A stretch of 64,000 nt of DNA from Microbacterium sp. MYb62 (GCF_002979475.1 NZ_PCOY01000002.1:186001-250000), one strand, 5' to 3'; shown: positions 28,088 through 37,042, counted from the first letter of the stretch. Notes: generated from the sequence alone by a model not told the origin. Made by a program: numbers and translations.

Positions 28088-29305
28088 GTGTCGGACCGGG
28101 AAGATCTGAGAACTGTTCCAACGGCAGCCCTCCACGGGGTGCGCGTGCTCGACGTCTCCACGCTGTTCGCCGGCCCACTGGCGGCGACGTTCCTCGGTGA
28201 CTTCGGGGCGGACGTCATCAAGGTCGAGCATCCGACCCGGCCGGACGCCTCTCGCGGACACGGCCCGCAGAAGGACGGCGTCAACCTCTGGTGGAAGACA
28301 CTCGGCCGGAACAAGCGCACCGTGACGATCGACCTGAGCGATCCCGCGGGGGCGGAGGTGCTGCTGCGCCTCGTGGCCGATGCCGACGTCATGATCGAGA
28401 ACTTCCGTCCCGGCACACTCGAGCGCTGGGGGCTCTCTCCCGAGCGGTTGCAGGAGGCGAATCCACGCCTCGTGCTGGCCAGGGTGACGGCTTTCGGGCA
28501 GGTCGGCCCGTACTCCACCCGCCCGGGGTTCGGCAGTCTCGCCGAGGCGATGAGCGGATTCGCCGCGCTCACGGGAGACCCGGACGGGCCCCCCACGCTC
28601 CCTCCTTTCGGACTCGCCGACGGGATCGCGGCTCTCGCCACGGCGTACGCCGTGATGGCGGCGTTGCGCGGTGCCGAGCGCGACGGTCGGGGGCAGGTCG
28701 TGGACATGGCGATCATCGAGCCGATCCTGATGCTGCTGGGCGGCCAGATCACCGCATGGGATCAGCTCGGGGTGGTGCAGCCCCGCACCGGCAACCGCTC
28801 GGTCAACAATGCTCCGCGGAACGTCTACCGGTCGCGGGACGGCGTCTGGCTGGCGGTGTCGACGAGTTCGCAGTCGATCGCGGAGCGGGTGATGAGGGTG
28901 GTCGGGCGCGCCGACCTGATCGATGAGCCGTGGTTCCGCTCGGGCCACGAGCGGGCGCTGCATGCCGATGAGCTCGACGGCGCCGTGCAGTCGTGGATCG
29001 GCGCCCACGACGCGGACGAGGTCGTCGCCGTGTTCGAGGCGGCGTCCGCGGCGATCGCCCCGGTCTACGACGTGCGTGGAGTCGTCGAGGACCCGCAGTA
29101 CCGGGCGCTGGGCACGGTCGTGCGGGTGGCGGACGACGAACTCGGCGACGTCGCGATGCAGAACGTGCTGTTCCGACTGTCGCGCACTCCGGGTTCCATC
29201 CGCTGGGCGGGGAGACGGCACGGCGCCGACACCGAAGACGTGCTGCGGGATCTCGGATTCTCGGTGGACGAGATCGCCGAGCTCCGCGCGAGGGGAGCGG
29301 TGTGA
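28088..29305 (+). CDS. Class III CoA-transferase (CaiB/BaiF family)
   Basis: Transfers CoA between carboxylic acids. The 405-residue protein has the N-terminal VRVLDVSTLFAGPLAATFLG (about 19-38), FGADVIKVEHP, NKRTVTIDLSDPAG and the catalytic aspartate in GRGQVVDMAIIEP (Asp near 205). The GTG start is adopted because it gives the typical short N-terminus. It overlaps by one base the CitE-like lyase gene, so the two probably form a short dicarboxylate route: activation to the CoA ester followed by C-C cleavage. Citramalate, malate or a related hydroxy acid is my guess for substrate. Confidence 0.88.
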   Translation: MSDREDLRTVPTAALHGVRVLDVSTLFAGPLAATFLGDFGADVIKVEHPTRPDASRGHGPQKDGVNLWWKTLGRNKRTVTIDLSDPAGAEVLLRLVADADVMIENFRPGTLERWGLSPERLQEANPRLVLARVTAFGQVGPYSTRPGFGSLAEAMSGFAALTGDPDGPPTLPPFGLADGIAALATAYAVMAALRGAERDGRGQVVDMAIIEPILMLLGGQITAWDQLGVVQPRTGNRSVNNAPRNVYRSRDGVWLAVSTSSQSIAERVMRVVGRADLIDEPWFRSGHERALHADELDGAVQSWIGAHDADEVVAVFEAASAAIAPVYDVRGVVEDPQYRALGTVVRVADDELGDVAMQNVLFRLSRTPGSIRWAGRRHGADTEDVLRDLGFSVDEIAELRARGAV

Positions 29306-30108
29306 TGACGGCTCTGCACCGCACGGGCCTCTACGTGCCGGGCGACCGACCGGATCGTTTCCTCTCCGCCGAGGAGAGCGGCGCCGACCTCGTGGTGTTC
29401 GACCTCGAGGATGCGGTGGCGCCGACGGCGAAGTCGATGGCGCGCGACGCCGTGGTCGACTGGCTCCGCGACGGCAGGAGGGGGACGGCTGCGGTACAGG
29501 TGCGCGTCAATGCCGGCGATGACGCGGATCTGCGGGCCGTCTCCGCGCTCGCCCCTGACATCGGCATCCGTCTGCCGAAGGTCGAGAGCGTCGTCGACCT
29601 CGACCGCGTCGGGGCTCTCGCCCCCGGCCGACCACTCATCGCGCTGCTCGAATCGGCGAGGGGCGTCGTGAACGCGCCCGCGATCGCCGAACATCCCGCC
29701 GTGGTCGCCCTCGCACTCGGCGAGAGCGACCTGCGCAGCGAGGTCGGCGGGGGAGAACCGGTGATCACGCATGCGCGACTCTCGATGCTGTACGCGGCGC
29801 GCGCCGCCGGACTTCCGGCGCCGATGGCGTCGGTGTATCCCGCGCTCCGTGATCTCGAGGGACTCGCCGACGACACGCGCCGCGCGGCCGCTCTCGGGCT
29901 CTTCGGTCGGATGGCGGCCCATCCGATCCAGCTGCCCGTCATCGCCGAGGTGTTCGCTCCTGCCGTGGAAGACGTCGTCTGGGCGCGGGAGGTGGTCGCG
30001 GCGCTGCGGGGCGGGGGAGTGGCGACGCTCTCGTCCGGCGAGATGGTCGACCCCGCGATGCGCGGCCGGGCGGAACGGATCCTGCGCGCCGCCGAACCGG
30101 GGTCTTGA
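29305..30108 (+). CDS. CitE-like CoA-ester lyase (HpcH/HpaI aldolase family)
   Basis: A 267-residue TIM-barrel lyase of the CitE/malyl-CoA/citramalyl-CoA type. Key motifs are GLYVPGDRPDRF (about 6-17), FDLEDAVAP with Mg-binding Asp/Glu, RVNAGDDADL and ALGESDL. Length fits stand-alone CitE-like enzymes of actinobacteria. ATG at 29305 overlaps the upstream TGA. With the CoA-transferase it should split a (S)-citramalyl- or malyl-type CoA ester into acetyl-CoA plus a 2-oxo acid. The promoter of the next gene overlaps its last codons. Confidence 0.85.
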   Translation: MTALHRTGLYVPGDRPDRFLSAEESGADLVVFDLEDAVAPTAKSMARDAVVDWLRDGRRGTAAVQVRVNAGDDADLRAVSALAPDIGIRLPKVESVVDLDRVGALAPGRPLIALLESARGVVNAPAIAEHPAVVALALGESDLRSEVGGGEPVITHARLSMLYAARAAGLPAPMASVYPALRDLEGLADDTRRAAALGLFGRMAAHPIQLPVIAEVFAPAVEDVVWAREVVAALRGGGVATLSSGEMVDPAMRGRAERILRAAEPGS

Positions 30109-30134
30109 CACCCACCGGGGCGTGCGCCTAGATT
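30105..30134 (+). promoter_or_regulatory. Sigma-70-type promoter for the LacI-headed operon
   Basis: TTGACA at 30105-30110 (overlapping the lyase stop codon) and TAGATT at 30129-30134 are separated by 18 bp. The LacI operators lie just downstream of the expected start site. Confidence 0.7.
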
Positions 30135-30155
30135 CCCTGGAGCCCGACCACCGTC

Positions 30156-30196
30156 GATTTGGAAACGTTTCCAAATCTGTCGGTGGAAACGTTTCC
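30156..30196. promoter_or_regulatory. Double LacI-family operator
   Basis: A perfect 22-bp palindrome with core GGAAACGTTTCC spans 30156-30177, and the same 12-bp core recurs at 30185-30196. Centres are 24 bp apart. Both lie between the promoter and the LacI-family start codon, so binding should block transcription of the regulator and the whole downstream operon. Confidence 0.85.
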
Positions 30197-30213
30197 GCTC
30201 GACGAGGAGAACC

Positions 30214-31236
30214 ATGGGGACGAAGCCGACTCTGCACGAGGTCGCTGCGGCGGCCGGCGTCTCGCTGGCCTCCGCATCGCGCGCTCTGACCGGACGATCC
30301 GCGAGTCCGGAGATGGTGCGCAAGGTGCGCATGGCCGCGAAGCGCATCGGCTACCTCCCCGACGCCACGGCCCGATCCCTGCGTCTGGGCGGTCGGCCGC
30401 AGGTCGTCTTCGCCGTGGACGACATCGGCAACCCGAACTACGTGCAGATGCTCCGCGCGATCGAGGAGGAGCTGGGGGAGACGACGCGCATCAGCGTCTC
30501 GGCGACAGGTCGCCGCCCCGACCAGACGGTCGAGCTCGTGCGCATGCTCAGCATGGGAGCCGGCGACGGCCTCATCATCTCGCCGCTGCGGGTGACGCCG
30601 GCACTGCGGCAGGCGCTCGCCGACACGGTCGTGCCGGTCGTCGTCATCGGCACGCTGCATTCCGAGCTCAGCATCGACAGCGTCTTCGTCGACTCGGCGG
30701 TCGCCGTCGGCATGGTCGTGGATCACCTCGTCGAGATCGGGCGCACCGGTATCGGCGTGATCAACGGTCCCGGTAACACGAACCCGGGCGCGGCGCGCCG
30801 GTCCGGATTCGCCGCGGCCGCCGAGCGACACGGTCTGACGCGCACCGAGGCGCTCCAGGTGACCGCAGCCGACTTCACGGTGGGCGCCGGCGTGGATGCT
30901 GCGGAGCGCCTGCTCGCGGCGACGGCCGAGAGCGGTGAGCGGATCGATGCGATCGTCTGCGCGAACGATCTGATCGCGATCGGTGCGATCAACGCGATCC
31001 GTCGCCAGGGGCTGCGCGTTCCGGAGGACATCGCCGTGACCGGGATCGACGACACCGATCTCGCGGGGCTCTACAGCCCTCCGTTGACCTCCGTCTCCCT
31101 GCAGTCCGAGCGACGGGGGCGGATCGCCGCTCGGATGCTCAGCGAGCGCTTCGCCGACCCGTCGCGACCGACCAGACGCGAAACGGTCGAGGCCACGCTC
31201 GTGGTCCGGGCTTCGACGATCGGGGAGAGCGCATGA
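30214..31236 (+). CDS. LacI-family transcriptional regulator
   Basis: A 340-residue sugar-responsive repressor. The N-terminal DNA-binding domain is complete (TLHEVAAAAGVSLASASRAL, about 5-24, with hinge helix NPNYVQ region after 69), and the C-terminal periplasmic-binding-like domain has GRTGIGVINGPGNT, DAIVCANDLIAIGAINAI and VTGIDDTDLAGLYSPPLTSV. Effector is probably a sugar or glycoside. AGGAG precedes the ATG. It is first in an operon with two sugar permeases, a sugar-binding protein, four ARH-family hydrolases and a PfkB kinase; its stop overlaps the first permease. Confidence 0.92.
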   Translation: MGTKPTLHEVAAAAGVSLASASRALTGRSASPEMVRKVRMAAKRIGYLPDATARSLRLGGRPQVVFAVDDIGNPNYVQMLRAIEEELGETTRISVSATGRRPDQTVELVRMLSMGAGDGLIISPLRVTPALRQALADTVVPVVVIGTLHSELSIDSVFVDSAVAVGMVVDHLVEIGRTGIGVINGPGNTNPGAARRSGFAAAAERHGLTRTEALQVTAADFTVGAGVDAAERLLAATAESGERIDAIVCANDLIAIGAINAIRRQGLRVPEDIAVTGIDDTDLAGLYSPPLTSVSLQSERRGRIAARMLSERFADPSRPTRRETVEATLVVRASTIGESA

Positions 31237-32174
31237 GCGCCACCGCAGTGAAGCCCCCGTCCGGGCGGAACGGTGCACCCAAGCCCGGCGGCCTCGCGCG
31301 TTCTCGTCGCAACGAGGCGATCGGCCTCGTCATCCCGACGTTGATCCCGATCATCGCGCTCAGCGTGATCCCTCTGTTCATCGGCGTCGCCACCGCATTC
31401 ACCGACTCGCGCCTGGCACGCCATCACGAGACCCAGTTCATCGGGTTCGAGAACTTCATCAAGCTCGGCTCCGACACGCAGTTCTGGCAGTCGTTCGGGA
31501 TCGGCATGATCTGGGCCGTCACCGTGACCGCCCTGCAGCTGGTCGGCGGGCTCAGCCTCGCGCTGCTGCTGAACACGGATCTCCGTTTCCGCGGCATCAC
31601 GCGAGTGCTCGCGCTCATCCCGTGGGCGATGCCGCCCGTCGTCGTCGCCGTGATGTGGCAGATGATCTACTCGCCGACGAACGGTCCGCTGAACTGGCTG
31701 ATCGAATCGCTGGGCGGTCCCGAGAACATCAACTGGCTGGGGGACTTCGGCCTCGCACTCCCCGCGGTCATCCTCGTCGGCGTCTGGGTGGGCATGCCGC
31801 AGAACACGGTGGTGCTCCTGGCGGGTCTGCAGCAGGTGCCCGGCGAACTCCTCGAGGCCGCAGCGGTCGACGGGGCGAGCACGTGGCGCCGGTTCGTCAG
31901 CGTCACGCTTCCGGCACTGCGTCCGGTGATCTTCTCGATCGCGAGCCTGAGCTTCATCTGGAACTTCAATTCGTTCGGCATCGTCTACGTGATGACCGAG
32001 GGCGGACCGGGTGGTCGCACGATGCTGCCGATGCTGTTCACCTACCTCGAGGCCTTCAAGTCCCGCAACACCGGCGGGGCCGCGGCGATGGGAGACGTCA
32101 TCGTGATCTTCCTCATCGTGATCCTGGTGATCGCCCTGTGGCGTCAGCTGCGGCCGGAGAGGAGCGCGCGATGA
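31233..32174 (+). CDS. Sugar ABC transporter permease (MalF/UgpA type)
   Basis: A 313-residue permease with six helices. The EAA loop is near the C-terminal third (LLEAAAVDGASTWRRFVSVTLP, here split for length: EAAAVDGASTWRRF then VTLPALRPV). GLQQVPGEL precedes it as usual in carbohydrate importers. The start overlaps the regulator stop (ATGA), and its own stop overlaps the next permease. Confidence 0.92.
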   Translation: MSATAVKPPSGRNGAPKPGGLARSRRNEAIGLVIPTLIPIIALSVIPLFIGVATAFTDSRLARHHETQFIGFENFIKLGSDTQFWQSFGIGMIWAVTVTALQLVGGLSLALLLNTDLRFRGITRVLALIPWAMPPVVVAVMWQMIYSPTNGPLNWLIESLGGPENINWLGDFGLALPAVILVGVWVGMPQNTVVLLAGLQQVPGELLEAAAVDGASTWRRFVSVTLPALRPVIFSIASLSFIWNFNSFGIVYVMTEGGPGGRTMLPMLFTYLEAFKSRNTGGAAAMGDVIVIFLIVILVIALWRQLRPERSAR

Positions 32175-33079
32175 CCCGGCTCATGGAGACCCGCACACTG
32201 GTCACGCAGAACACGACGAAGAGGCAGCGCGCGAAGATGAACCGGCGCTCGAAGAAGCCGCTCGTGCGCGCCCTGCAGTACCTGGCTCTGGCCGGATTCC
32301 TGATCTTCCTCGGATTCCCCCTGCTGTGGCTGATCTCGACCGCGTTCAAGTCGTCCGCCGAGATCAACTCGCTCGCGGTCAACCTGTTCCCGCTGCAGCC
32401 GACGATCGACAACTTCGTCGTCGCGCTCGAGCGGCAGGGGCTCGTGCGCGCGGCAGGCAACAGCCTGCTCGTCGCCATCGCGACCACGATCATCGTCACG
32501 CTGCTGTCGATCCCCGGGGCATACGTCATGGCCCGATACCAGGGCAAGCTCCGCTCGATCGGGGTCGGGTACATCCTGGTGAGCCAGATCTTCCCGGTGA
32601 TCCTCGTCATCATCCCCCTGTTCTTCATCCTCCGCTCGGTCGGCCTCGTCGATTCGCTGCTCGGACTCGTCGCCGTCTACTCCGTGTACACGCTGCCGTT
32701 CTCGCTGTGGATGCTGCAGGGATACGTCGCCGCGATCCCCTATGACATCGAGGAGGCCGCGTCGATCGACGGCGCCAACAAGGCGCGCACGCTGCAGAGG
32801 GTCGTGTTCCCGCTGTTGATGCCGGGGCTCGTCGCGACCGCCATGTTCAGCTTCGTCTCCGCGTACAACGAGTTCTTCTTCGCGCTCGTGCTGCTCCAGT
32901 CCCCCGAGAACTACACCCTCCCCATCGCCCTCAGCACGTTCGTCGGCGGCGAGGGGAAGGTCGCGGTCGGGCCGCTGGCCGCCGGTGCGCTGCTGTCGAG
33001 CATCCCGAGCATCGTGTTCTTCACCCTGCTGCAGAAGAGGCTCGCCACGGGCCTGCTCTCCGGCGCCGTCAAGGGCTGA
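32171..33079 (+). CDS. Sugar ABC transporter permease (MalG/UgpE type)
   Basis: A 302-residue second permease with six helices. The coupling segment YDIEEAASIDGANKARTLQR (about 196-215) is typical, as is FPLLWLISTAFKS near the first helix. It overlaps the preceding gene by 4 bp. No dedicated ATPase gene is present in the operon, which is common for CUT1 importers that share a multitask MsiK-type ATPase. Confidence 0.92.
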   Translation: MTRLMETRTLVTQNTTKRQRAKMNRRSKKPLVRALQYLALAGFLIFLGFPLLWLISTAFKSSAEINSLAVNLFPLQPTIDNFVVALERQGLVRAAGNSLLVAIATTIIVTLLSIPGAYVMARYQGKLRSIGVGYILVSQIFPVILVIIPLFFILRSVGLVDSLLGLVAVYSVYTLPFSLWMLQGYVAAIPYDIEEAASIDGANKARTLQRVVFPLLMPGLVATAMFSFVSAYNEFFFALVLLQSPENYTLPIALSTFVGGEGKVAVGPLAAGALLSSIPSIVFFTLLQKRLATGLLSGAVKG

Positions 33080-33128
33080 TCTCCGCAGACTTCCGCAATT
33101 CCCCATCACCGACAGAAAGAGGTATGAA

Positions 33129-34421
33129 GTGAAGAAGCTTCATCGCGCGTCCATCGCGCTCGCCGCCGCGGCGATCACGGCGCTGACACTCGCATCCTGC
33201 TCCTCGGGCGGCGACACGACCGAGGATGCCGGCGACGGCGAGCCGGTCTCCATCACCTTCCAGTCGTTCTCCGACCAGCCGGCCGCGATCCAGGCGACCA
33301 AGGAGATCGTCGACGCGTGGAACGACGACAACCCCGACATCCAGGTCGAGATCGTGCAGGCGCCGACCGACAGCCTCGACGACAAGCTGACGACCCAGTT
33401 CGTGGGCGAGGTCGCTCCCGACATCATCCACTACGAGGTGCTGGGCATCGTCCCCTTCGCCCGCGACGGATACCTGGCCGACCTGAGCGAGCTGCTCAGC
33501 AAGGACACGATCGACGACATCGATCCGGGCGTGCTCGCCTCGGTGACGGTGGACGATCAGATGATCGGCGCGCCGACCGAACTGCAGACCTACGTCGTGT
33601 TCGCGAACAAGACGCTGCTCGAGGCGGCCGGGGTCGACATCCCGACCGGGGACTCGATGACCTGGGACGAGCTCGACGAGATCGCGAAGGCCACCACCTC
33701 CGGCGACGTGCACGGCATCACGTGGGGCTTGAAGAGCCCGACCGCGGCGTTCATGAGTCTCGGCATGGGCTTCGGCTCCGAGTACTTCACCGGTGAGGGC
33801 GACGACATGAAGGTCGACGTCAAGGATGCCGACCTCGAGGTGCCGAATCGCGTGCGGTCCATGATCGAAGACGGAACGGTCGACCCCATCGGGGTCACGC
33901 AGTCGGGCTCCGACGTGCTGGCCACCTTCTATGCGGGCAAGGCCGCCATGACGGTGCAGGGCTCGTACCAGGTGGCCAACATCGCCACCGACGCTCCGGC
34001 CGACATGGACTGGATCGTGCTCCCGGCGCTCGCGGGCTCGGAAGGCGCGGTACAGGCCGCGAACCCGCAGACGCTGTCGATCAACATCGACTCGCCGCAC
34101 CAGAAGCAGGCGGCGGAGTTCCTCGACTACTTCATGCAGACCGACAACCTCGTGAAGATGAACATCGCCGACGGGCTCATCCCGACGACGATCTCGGCTC
34201 GCGAGGCGCTCGCCGAGCAGACGGCCGATCAGAACGGCTGGCCCGAGATCGTGCAGTCGGCCGAGGGACTCGACGGTCCGGTGTTCCTGCAGGCGAACGG
34301 CTTCGTGCGTTGGAAGGACACCGTCGCGACTCCGGCGTTCCAGAAGTTCCTGGGCGGGGAGATCGACGACAAGGGGCTGGCGTCCGAGCTCGACGACGGC
34401 TGGGCACAGGTCAACGGTTGA
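33129..34421 (+). CDS. Sugar-binding lipoprotein of ABC transporter (SBP family 1)
   Basis: A 430-residue extracellular receptor of the carbohydrate-binding family. The signal peptide ends in lipobox LTLASCSS (Cys near 22). Family features include ITFQSFSDQPAAIQATKEIV, EVAPDIIHYEVLGIVPFARDG and a C-terminal FQKFLGGEID. The GTG is chosen because the nearby ATG (33124) reads straight into a stop; GAGG lies 6 bp upstream of the GTG. A strong terminator hairpin follows before the hydrolase genes, so the receptor may be made in excess over them. Confidence 0.92.
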   Translation: MKKLHRASIALAAAAITALTLASCSSGGDTTEDAGDGEPVSITFQSFSDQPAAIQATKEIVDAWNDDNPDIQVEIVQAPTDSLDDKLTTQFVGEVAPDIIHYEVLGIVPFARDGYLADLSELLSKDTIDDIDPGVLASVTVDDQMIGAPTELQTYVVFANKTLLEAAGVDIPTGDSMTWDELDEIAKATTSGDVHGITWGLKSPTAAFMSLGMGFGSEYFTGEGDDMKVDVKDADLEVPNRVRSMIEDGTVDPIGVTQSGSDVLATFYAGKAAMTVQGSYQVANIATDAPADMDWIVLPALAGSEGAVQAANPQTLSINIDSPHQKQAAEFLDYFMQTDNLVKMNIADGLIPTTISAREALAEQTADQNGWPEIVQSAEGLDGPVFLQANGFVRWKDTVATPAFQKFLGGEIDDKGLASELDDGWAQVNG

Positions 34422-34426
34422 CGACG

Positions 34427-34456
34427 GTGGGGGCGGATGAGCGCATCCGCCCCCAC
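34427..34456 (+). terminator. Intra-operon hairpin after the sugar-binding protein gene
   Basis: A perfect 13-bp GC-rich stem (GTGGGGGCGGATG and its complement) with a 4-nt AGCG loop. It has no T tract, so it probably acts as a partial terminator or as a 3' stabiliser of the binding-protein message. Confidence 0.7.
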
Positions 34457-34474
34457 CTCTAGGAGAGGAATGGC

Positions 34475-35623
34475 ATGAGCTGGATTCGGGAACGCACGGC
34501 GGCCGTACTCGCGGGGTCGGCCATCGGCGACGCCCTCGGCGGGGCGGCCGAGGGGTTCAGTCCGGAGAAGATCAAGGAGCGGTACGGAGGGCCCATCACC
34601 GGCATCGTGCCGCCGTACCACCTGGACTGGCAGACGGCACGGCCGGTCAGCCCGTACCACAAGGGCGACGGGCACATCACGGACGACACCCTGATGACAC
34701 AGGCGCTGATCCGGGTGTACGCCGAGCGGCGCGACCACATCGACGCGTTCGCCGTCGCCGAGGTGCTCGTGCCGCTGCTGCAGACCGAGATCCGGTGGAT
34801 CCCCGAACTGGAGCGCGAGTCGATCCTGCTGCAGCGCATCTTCCTTGCCGAGAAGTGGCTGGTGACGCGGTTGCAGTACGGCCATGTCGATCCGCGCGAG
34901 GCAGGGGTCGGCAATGTCGTCAACTGCGGCGCCGCGATGTACATGGCGCCGGTCGGCATCGTGAACGCCGGCAACCCCGAGGCGGCGTACGCGGAGGCGA
35001 TCGATGTCGCCGGTGCTCATCAGTCGAGCTACGGGCGTGAGGCCGCCGGAGTCTTCGCGGCGGCGGTGGCCGCATCCGTCGCCCTCGATGCCACCGTCGA
35101 CACCGTGATCGACGCCGCACTCCGCGTAGCCCACGACGGGACGGCCGCGGCTATCCGTGCCGTGGTCGATGCGGCCAGGGGCCTGGACGACGACGCCGAC
35201 GCCGACACGATCGGCATTGCGCTGCGCGATGCGATCCGCCCGTTCGACACGGTGGGAGACGCCTACCGCGAGCCTCTGATGGACGCCAGGGTGCCGTCGC
35301 GGACGAAGTCGATCGAAGAGCTTCCCGTCGCGCTGGGGTTCCTCGTCGCCCACGACGGCGCCTTCCTGCCCACCGTGCTCGGCGCCGTCAACTACGGTCG
35401 CGACTCGGATTCGATCGCATCGATGGCGGGCAGCATCGCCGCGGGGATCGGCGGTCAGGCGGTGATCCCCACGGATATCCTCGACCGGATCGCCACGGCG
35501 AGCCGCGTCGACTTCGACGAGTACGCGACGCTGCTGTCGGACATCGCGACCGACATCATGCAGAAGGATGCCGCCAGGGCCGAAGCCGACCTCCGCCGCG
35601 TCTTCGCTCTCCAGGGGGCATGA
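34475..35623 (+). CDS. ADP-ribosylglycohydrolase-family protein 1
   Basis: A 382-residue protein of the ARH/DraG fold, whose members cleave ribosyl N- or O-glycosidic bonds using two metal ions. The family marks are all visible: GSAIGDALGGAAEGF (about 13-27), the metal-binding ITDDTLMTQAL near 70, and the C-terminal NYGRDSDSIASMAGSIAAGI near 305, with the RDSDS aspartates. ATG at 34475 has AGGAGAGG at 6 bp. It is the first of four consecutive family members behind a sugar importer. That context argues for a catabolic glycosidase acting on a small ribosylated molecule more than for protein de-ADP-ribosylation. Confidence 0.88.
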   Translation: MSWIRERTAAVLAGSAIGDALGGAAEGFSPEKIKERYGGPITGIVPPYHLDWQTARPVSPYHKGDGHITDDTLMTQALIRVYAERRDHIDAFAVAEVLVPLLQTEIRWIPELERESILLQRIFLAEKWLVTRLQYGHVDPREAGVGNVVNCGAAMYMAPVGIVNAGNPEAAYAEAIDVAGAHQSSYGREAAGVFAAAVAASVALDATVDTVIDAALRVAHDGTAAAIRAVVDAARGLDDDADADTIGIALRDAIRPFDTVGDAYREPLMDARVPSRTKSIEELPVALGFLVAHDGAFLPTVLGAVNYGRDSDSIASMAGSIAAGIGGQAVIPTDILDRIATASRVDFDEYATLLSDIATDIMQKDAARAEADLRRVFALQGA

Positions 35624-36972
35624 TGCGCCTGACCTGGGCACAGCCGGAGGACCTGCTCCCGCACGAGCTGGTGCAGTCGCGGACCGAGGGGAAGGACGTC
35701 GAGGCGATCGCCGAACGCTGGCGGGCCGCGGGCGGAAGTCTCGACGCGGTGCGCGGCGGGGCGACGCCCGATGCCGTCTCCGACAGCCTCCGTGCGCTGG
35801 CGCGGTCGTTGCTCGTCGAGCTCGACGAGGTCACGGCCCCCATGGTCGAGGCGACGGAGTGGACCGAGGTCCGCGCCGCGCTGGACGGCGTCCCCGACCC
35901 GATCACGGCCCCGGAGGACGCGGTTCTCCGGGGCCGCATCCACGGGGCCTGGGCAGGGCGCTCGGCGGGATGCCTGTGGGGCAAACCCGTCGAGAAGATT
36001 CCCCGGGAGGGGATCGAGGAGATCCTGCGGGCGACGGGCCGCTGGCCGCTCACGGACTACTTCACGGCGCGGGGGCTTCCCGATGACGTGGCACGGCGCT
36101 GGCCGTGGAACCGGCGCTCCGCCGTCAACTCGCTCGTCGAGAACATCGCAGGGATGCCCGAGGACGACGACCTCAACTACCCGCTGCTGAACCTCCGGGT
36201 CCTCGAGACCTCGGGTCGCGGGTTCACCACCGACGACGTCGCCCAGGCCTGGCTGGCCGATCTCCCCGCCGGCCGCACGTTCACGGCCGAGCGCATCGCG
36301 TACCGCAACCTCCTCGACGGGTATCGTCCCGACGAGGCGGCGCGCGTGCGCAACCCGTTCCGCGAGTGGATCGGCGCCCTGATCCGCACCGATGTGTACG
36401 GCTGGATCAACCCGGGCGACCTCGCCGAGGCGGCGCGCATGGCCTGGACCGATGCGCGTCTCAGCCACACCCGCAGCGGACTGTGGGGTGCGATGTGGGC
36501 GGCGGCGCTCACCTCCGCATCCCTCGTCGCGTCCTCCGTCGACGACGTGCTGGATCTCGCATCGACGGTCGTCCCCGCGGGAAGCGAGCTGGCCGCGGCG
36601 ATCTCGCACGGGGCAGCGCTCGGACGCGGCGGCCTCGACGACTCCGCCGCGATCGACGATCTGCACGCCACGTACGGGCATCTGCACTGGGTGCACACGA
36701 CCAACAACGCGGCGCTGATCGCCTTCGCACTCGCGCGCAGCGGTGGGGACTTCGTCCGCGGCGTGCCGCTCGCGGTGATCGCGGGGTGGGACACCGACTC
36801 CGCCGGGGCCACCGTCGGATCGGTCCTCGGAGGGCTCGCGGGCGTCGCCGGTCTTCCTCCGCACTTCATCGACCCGCTTCAGAACCGCATCGCGACGAGC
36901 CTTCCGGGGCTCGACGGGGTCGAGATCGACGCGCTCGCCCGCCGCACCCTCGCCCTGCTCCCGACCCGCTGA
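35620..36972 (+). CDS. ADP-ribosylglycohydrolase-family protein 2 (long form)
   Basis: A 450-residue ARH-family protein with about 100 extra N-terminal residues. The core starts near GRIHGAWAGRSAGCLWGKP (about 104-122). In place of TDDT it has AGMPEDDDLNYPLLNL, the variant of a bacterial ARH subgroup, and it keeps the C-terminal GWDTDSAGATVGSVLGGLAG (near 388). SHTRSGLWGAMWAAAL is the shared middle helix. The ATG overlaps the previous stop (ATGA), with AGGGGG upstream. Its stop codon lies inside the first copy of a 16-bp tandem repeat that fills the gap to the next gene. Confidence 0.85.
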   Translation: MMRLTWAQPEDLLPHELVQSRTEGKDVEAIAERWRAAGGSLDAVRGGATPDAVSDSLRALARSLLVELDEVTAPMVEATEWTEVRAALDGVPDPITAPEDAVLRGRIHGAWAGRSAGCLWGKPVEKIPREGIEEILRATGRWPLTDYFTARGLPDDVARRWPWNRRSAVNSLVENIAGMPEDDDLNYPLLNLRVLETSGRGFTTDDVAQAWLADLPAGRTFTAERIAYRNLLDGYRPDEAARVRNPFREWIGALIRTDVYGWINPGDLAEAARMAWTDARLSHTRSGLWGAMWAAALTSASLVASSVDDVLDLASTVVPAGSELAAAISHGAALGRGGLDDSAAIDDLHATYGHLHWVHTTNNAALIAFALARSGGDFVRGVPLAVIAGWDTDSAGATVGSVLGGLAGVAGLPPHFIDPLQNRIATSLPGLDGVEIDALARRTLALLPTR

Positions 36973-37032
36973 CCCCCAGAGACGCTGACCCCCCAGAGAC
37001 GCTGACCCCCAGAGACGTTGACCCCCAGAGAC
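36968..37032. repeat. Four tandem copies of a 16-17-bp unit spanning a stop codon
   Basis: Units with consensus GCTGACCCCCAGAGAC lie at 36968-36983, 36984-37000 (one extra C), 37001-37016 and 37017-37032 (one C-to-T change). The TGA in the first copy is the stop of hydrolase 2; later copies repeat it. The array ends 10 bp before the next start codon. Confidence 0.95.
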
Positions 37033-37042
37033 AAGGACGTTC

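Noticed and set aside
25898..29221. 1107-codon minus-strand open frame over the siderophore permease and CoA-transferase genes
   Set aside because: Antisense frame with Arg/His/Asp-rich composition and no recognisable domain; the plus-strand genes account for the region.
36968..37032. Short tandem array considered as a CRISPR
   Set aside because: Units are contiguous without spacers and only 16-17 bp long.
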